A stretch of DNA of 16,508 nt from GCA-002840305 sp964609365 (GTDB lineage Bacteria > Patescibacteriota > Patescibacteriia > Patescibacteriales > UBA12465): NCBI GenBank assembly GCA_964609365.1, contig CAZSRC010000017.1, forward strand, positions 1-16,508, written 5' to 3'. Below the pieces are notes generated by a model. It ran no database searches and was not told the origin of the DNA. It saw only the letters and a program-made list of their open reading frames with translations. Below are positions 13,913-16,508 of the stretch, piece by piece; the first letter of the stretch is position 1, and each line of letters starts with the position of its first letter. Made by a program: the position numbers and the translations under genes.

Positions 13913-15175
13913 TTATCTTTTTATTTTATTTCTTAAAAAGGCGGGAACATCTAAATCATCATCATCCTTTTTTGTGTTTAATTTATTTCTTAAAAAGGCT
14001 GGGGTATCAACATCGTTATTATCATCATCACTAATTTTCTCTTTATTAAAAATATTTTTATTACTAAAATTAAAGATTGATTTTTTATTATCTTTTTCTT
14101 CTTTTTTTTCAAAATCACCTGAATTATCCCCATCCATCATACTATAATCTTTTTTTGAAAAACTAAAATAATCATTATCTATTTTCTTTTCTGCTTCCTT
14201 TTTTATTATTGGTTTAGGATTCTTATCATCAAATCCAGTAGCAACTATTGTTATTTTTATTTCATCTCCTAAATTATCATCAATTACTGCTCCAAATATT
14301 ATTTTAGCATCTTTAGCAGCTAAAGAATTAATCATTTTGGCTGCATCACTAACATCTGCCATACTCAAATCACTTCCTCCTGTAACAGTAAAGACTATTC
14401 CCTTAGCACCATCAATTGATGTTTCTAAAAGAGCTGAGCTTACTGCCGCTTTTACTGCTTCAGCTGCCTTATTTTCACCAGAAGCTTGACCAACGCCCAT
14501 TAAGGCGCTTCCTGTTCCGGACATAATAGTTTTAACATCGGCAAAATCAGCATTAATAATACCAGGAACTGTTATTATTTCAGAGATTCCTTGAACTCCT
14601 TGTCTTAAAATGTTATCAGCCATTTTAAATGAATCCACAAAAGTAGTTCTTTTATCAATAATTTCTAATAATTTTTCATTAGAAACAGTTATAATAGTGT
14701 CAACCTTAGCTGCTAAGTTTGTGTAGCCCTCTTCAGCAACCCTTTGTCTAGCGCTACCCTCAAAAAAGAAAGGCTTAGTTACAACTGCTATTGTTAAAGC
14801 CCCTAAATCCTTTGCAATCTCTGCTACAACAGGAGATGCTCCTGTTCCAGTTCCGCCACCAAGTCCACAAGCAATAAAAACCATATCAGAGCCTTTTAAA
14901 AGTTCTCTAATTTCATTTTGTGATTCTTCAGCTGACTTTTTTCCTATTTCTGGCTCCATTCCAGCTCCTAGGCCCCTGGTTATAGTTTTTCCAATGTTTA
15001 GTTTGTAGCTTGCTCTATTATTTTGTAAAGCTTGAACATCAGTATTTATTGCTATAAACTCAACACCTCTAATTCCGGCTTCAATCATTCTGTTTACGGC
15101 ATTACCACCACCACCACCAACACCAACAACTTTAATTTTAGCGGATGTCTCAATATTTGGTTTAATTTCTGGCAT
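13913..15175 (-). CDS. ftsZ: FtsZ cell-division GTPase with doubled C-terminal peptide
   Basis: FtsZ (420 aa) is the tubulin-like protein that polymerises into the division ring. Gly-rich GVGGGGGNAVNRM is at 18-30, the tubulin signature GGGTGTGASP at 106-115, and the T7 synergy loop NADFAD at 208-213, so GTP binding and hydrolysis residues are present. The globular core ends at about 317. A charged, Asn/Lys/Asp-rich linker follows to about 388. The tail holds two copies of the FtsA/ZipA-binding peptide, DTPAFLRNK (390-398) and DVPAFLRNK (409-417), where most FtsZ proteins have one. It starts 7 nt after ftsA. No terminator is seen behind it before the CIRCE promoter. Confidence 0.98.
   Translation of the reverse strand: MPEIKPNIETSAKIKVVGVGGGGGNAVNRMIEAGIRGVEFIAINTDVQALQNNRASYKLNIGKTITRGLGAGMEPEIGKKSAEESQNEIRELLKGSDMVFIACGLGGGTGTGASPVVAEIAKDLGALTIAVVTKPFFFEGSARQRVAEEGYTNLAAKVDTIITVSNEKLLEIIDKRTTFVDSFKMADNILRQGVQGISEIITVPGIINADFADVKTIMSGTGSALMGVGQASGENKAAEAVKAAVSSALLETSIDGAKGIVFTVTGGSDLSMADVSDAAKMINSLAAKDAKIIFGAVIDDNLGDEIKITIVATGFDDKNPKPIIKKEAEKKIDNDYFSFSKKDYSMMDGDNSGDFEKKEEKDNKKSIFNFSNKNIFNKEKISDDDNNDVDTPAFLRNKLNTKKDDDDLDVPAFLRNKIKR
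13925..13999 (-). repeat. Tandem repeat encoding two FtsZ C-terminal peptides
   Basis: An identical 18-nt segment occurs at 13925-13942 and 13982-13999, offset by 57 nt (19 codons), so the duplication is in frame. It codes for the PAFLRNK cores. Flanking Asp-rich codons are similar but diverged, which suggests an old duplication kept by selection at the peptide. Confidence 0.85.
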
Positions 15176-15182
15176 AATTTTA

Positions 15183-16445
15183 TTATTTAGGTATTATTTT
15201 TTTAAAAAGATTATTAACCTTTCCAACTAAGTTTTTGAAATTATCTTTTAATATATTTGGATTATAATCATTAAAATCAGAAAATGCTCCAAAAACAGAC
15301 ATACTTAATGATGCTAAAAAATTAGGATAAGAAGCTTTATCTACTTCTATCTTTATATTTTTAACTTCTAAAAAATTAACTGGCAAAGCTAAAACTCTCT
15401 TTGCTGTTTTAGTAATATTTTTTAATAAGGATCCGCCACCACTTAAAAAAACACCAACCGGTAAAACTCTAGATCTGTTAATTTTTTTTAACTCCTCATC
15501 AATCATTTTAAATATTTCTTCGACTCTAGCCTCTATAATTTCTGATAAATATTTACTTGATATAATATTACTTTCATCTTCCATTCTCTCCTCTCTTAAT
15601 AAATCAGATATATCAATTTCATCCTTTTCTAAAAAATTAGAAGACTCGCAATCACCAAAATTAATCTTTATTTTTTCGGCTAAGGTTATTGGACACTTTA
15701 AACCAAGTGCTATGTCAGCAGTTATATATTCAGATCCTATTGGGAGAGTGTTAAAATGAAGCAAAACCCCATCTTCATAAACTGCAATAGATGTTGTAGT
15801 AGCCCCGATATCAACAATAGCAGCTCCCAACTCCATTTCCTTACTGCTTAAAAAAAGTTCACCCATTGTAATAATTGGAAATAAAATATCATCAATACCT
15901 AGTCCAACTCTTTGAACTATTTTAATTAAATTATTCATTTGACTACTTAAAACTAATGCCACTAAAACCTCGACCTCCAATCTAATACCCCTCATTCCTA
16001 TAGGATCTTTAACATCTTCATTATTATCAATATTATATTTTACCGGAATTGTTTTAAATATTTCATAATTATTTGGAACAGGAAAGGACTTTGCCGAATC
16101 AATAGCTCTTTCAATATCTCCCTGATCAATTTCCCCATCATTTTTACTAATAATAGCAACCCCTTTTACTCTTTCATACTGAATCTTGGAGTGATTAAAA
16201 GCCAAACAAACTGAATTAATAGGCACTCCAACTAATCTCTCAGCTTTTTCTAGGCAAGCAGAAAGAGAAGACACAGCGTCTTCTATGCTATTTATAGTCC
16301 CATTTTTACCAATACCAGAACTAGGACAAGAAACAGCCCCAATTATATGAACCCTTTCTTCATTAAAATCAAATTTTTTCTGAGCAATAGTAAGTTTAAT
16401 ATTACTAGAACCCATATCAAGACCAACGATAATATCGTTTTTCAT
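15183..16445 (-). CDS. ftsA: FtsA, actin-like membrane tether of FtsZ
   Basis: FtsA (420 aa) binds the FtsZ tail and anchors it to the inner membrane. The actin-fold ATP motifs are present: phosphate-1 VGLDMGSSNIKL (7-18), phosphate-2 AAIVDIGATTTSIAVYEDG (208-226) and the adenosine motif GVFLSGGGSLLKNI (331-344). The SHS2/1C domain occupies about 85-165. The C-terminus, FKNLVGKVNNLFKKIIPK, is an amphipathic helix of the kind that serves as the membrane-targeting sequence. It is the first gene of the ftsA-ftsZ pair. The start at 16445 puts the phosphate-1 motif at the usual position. No Shine-Dalgarno is seen. Confidence 0.96.
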   Translation of the reverse strand: MKNDIIVGLDMGSSNIKLTIAQKKFDFNEERVHIIGAVSCPSSGIGKNGTINSIEDAVSSLSACLEKAERLVGVPINSVCLAFNHSKIQYERVKGVAIISKNDGEIDQGDIERAIDSAKSFPVPNNYEIFKTIPVKYNIDNNEDVKDPIGMRGIRLEVEVLVALVLSSQMNNLIKIVQRVGLGIDDILFPIITMGELFLSSKEMELGAAIVDIGATTTSIAVYEDGVLLHFNTLPIGSEYITADIALGLKCPITLAEKIKINFGDCESSNFLEKDEIDISDLLREERMEDESNIISSKYLSEIIEARVEEIFKMIDEELKKINRSRVLPVGVFLSGGGSLLKNITKTAKRVLALPVNFLEVKNIKIEVDKASYPNFLASLSMSVFGAFSDFNDYNPNILKDNFKNLVGKVNNLFKKIIPK

Positions 16446-16475
16446 AATAAAATCATTACTTATTTTATATTTTCT

Positions 16476-16504
16476 ATTATACTAAAATTTAAAAATTTTA
16501 GCAA
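16476..16504 (-). promoter_or_regulatory. Probable ftsA-ftsZ promoter
   Basis: TTGCTA (16504-16499) and a perfect TATAAT (16481-16476) are 17 nt apart on the minus strand. Transcription would start about 24 nt before the ftsA ATG. An AT palindrome (16483-16500, 8-bp arms) fills the spacer. More promoters could lie beyond the window edge. Confidence 0.6.
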
Positions 16505-16508
16505 TAAT

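Noticed and set aside
1..16508. CRISPR arrays, tRNA or rRNA genes
   Set aside because: No regularly spaced repeats, cloverleaf-like segments or conserved rRNA stretches were seen; the gaps between genes are too short for most of these.

Overview
This window is a compact, very AT-rich stretch of bacterial chromosome. Almost every gene is on the minus strand. It looks like a reduced-genome lineage, most likely Candidate Phyla Radiation / Patescibacteria. The reasons are the low GC, trimmed versions of conserved proteins (F1 delta of 134 aa, HrcA of 227 aa), very short gaps between genes, and near-absence of Shine-Dalgarno sequences. This is an inference from style; no rRNA or ribosomal protein gene is present to place it. 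The standard code fits: every stop I checked is TAA or TAG, and no key gene is broken by an in-frame TGA.

Reading in the direction of transcription (right to left): ftsA-ftsZ (16445-13913) form the division pair, with a good promoter at the right edge. A heat-shock operon follows, hrcA-grpE-hsp20-dnaK-dnaJ (13806-8982). It is controlled by a perfect CIRCE operator whose loop holds the -35 box of a consensus promoter. A bidirectional terminator then separates dnaJ from the only plus-strand gene, a 75-aa CxxC/CxxC protein (8717-8944). That gene diverges from tatD (8688-7834). Next is a complete F1Fo ATP synthase operon, atpZ/I-B-E-F-H-A-G-D-C (7712-1026). The left end is one end of an IS3-family element (about 987 to beyond position 1). 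It carries orfA and the start of orfB, inserted just behind atpC in the same orientation.

The genes form four functional blocks: division (FtsZ ring and its FtsA membrane tether), protein folding with its own repressor, ion-driven ATP synthesis, and a mobile element. No complete unknown system is evident. The unusual features lie inside the known blocks. The c subunit has both carboxylates and the other ligands of a Na+-binding rotor. FtsZ ends in two tandem copies of the FtsA-binding peptide. Several Shine-Dalgarno-less genes (atpZ, atpE, hsp20, dnaK, weaker atpF) have an AT-only stem-loop ending 10-13 nt before the AUG, while the lone plus-strand gene instead has a perfect AAGGAGG before a TTG start.
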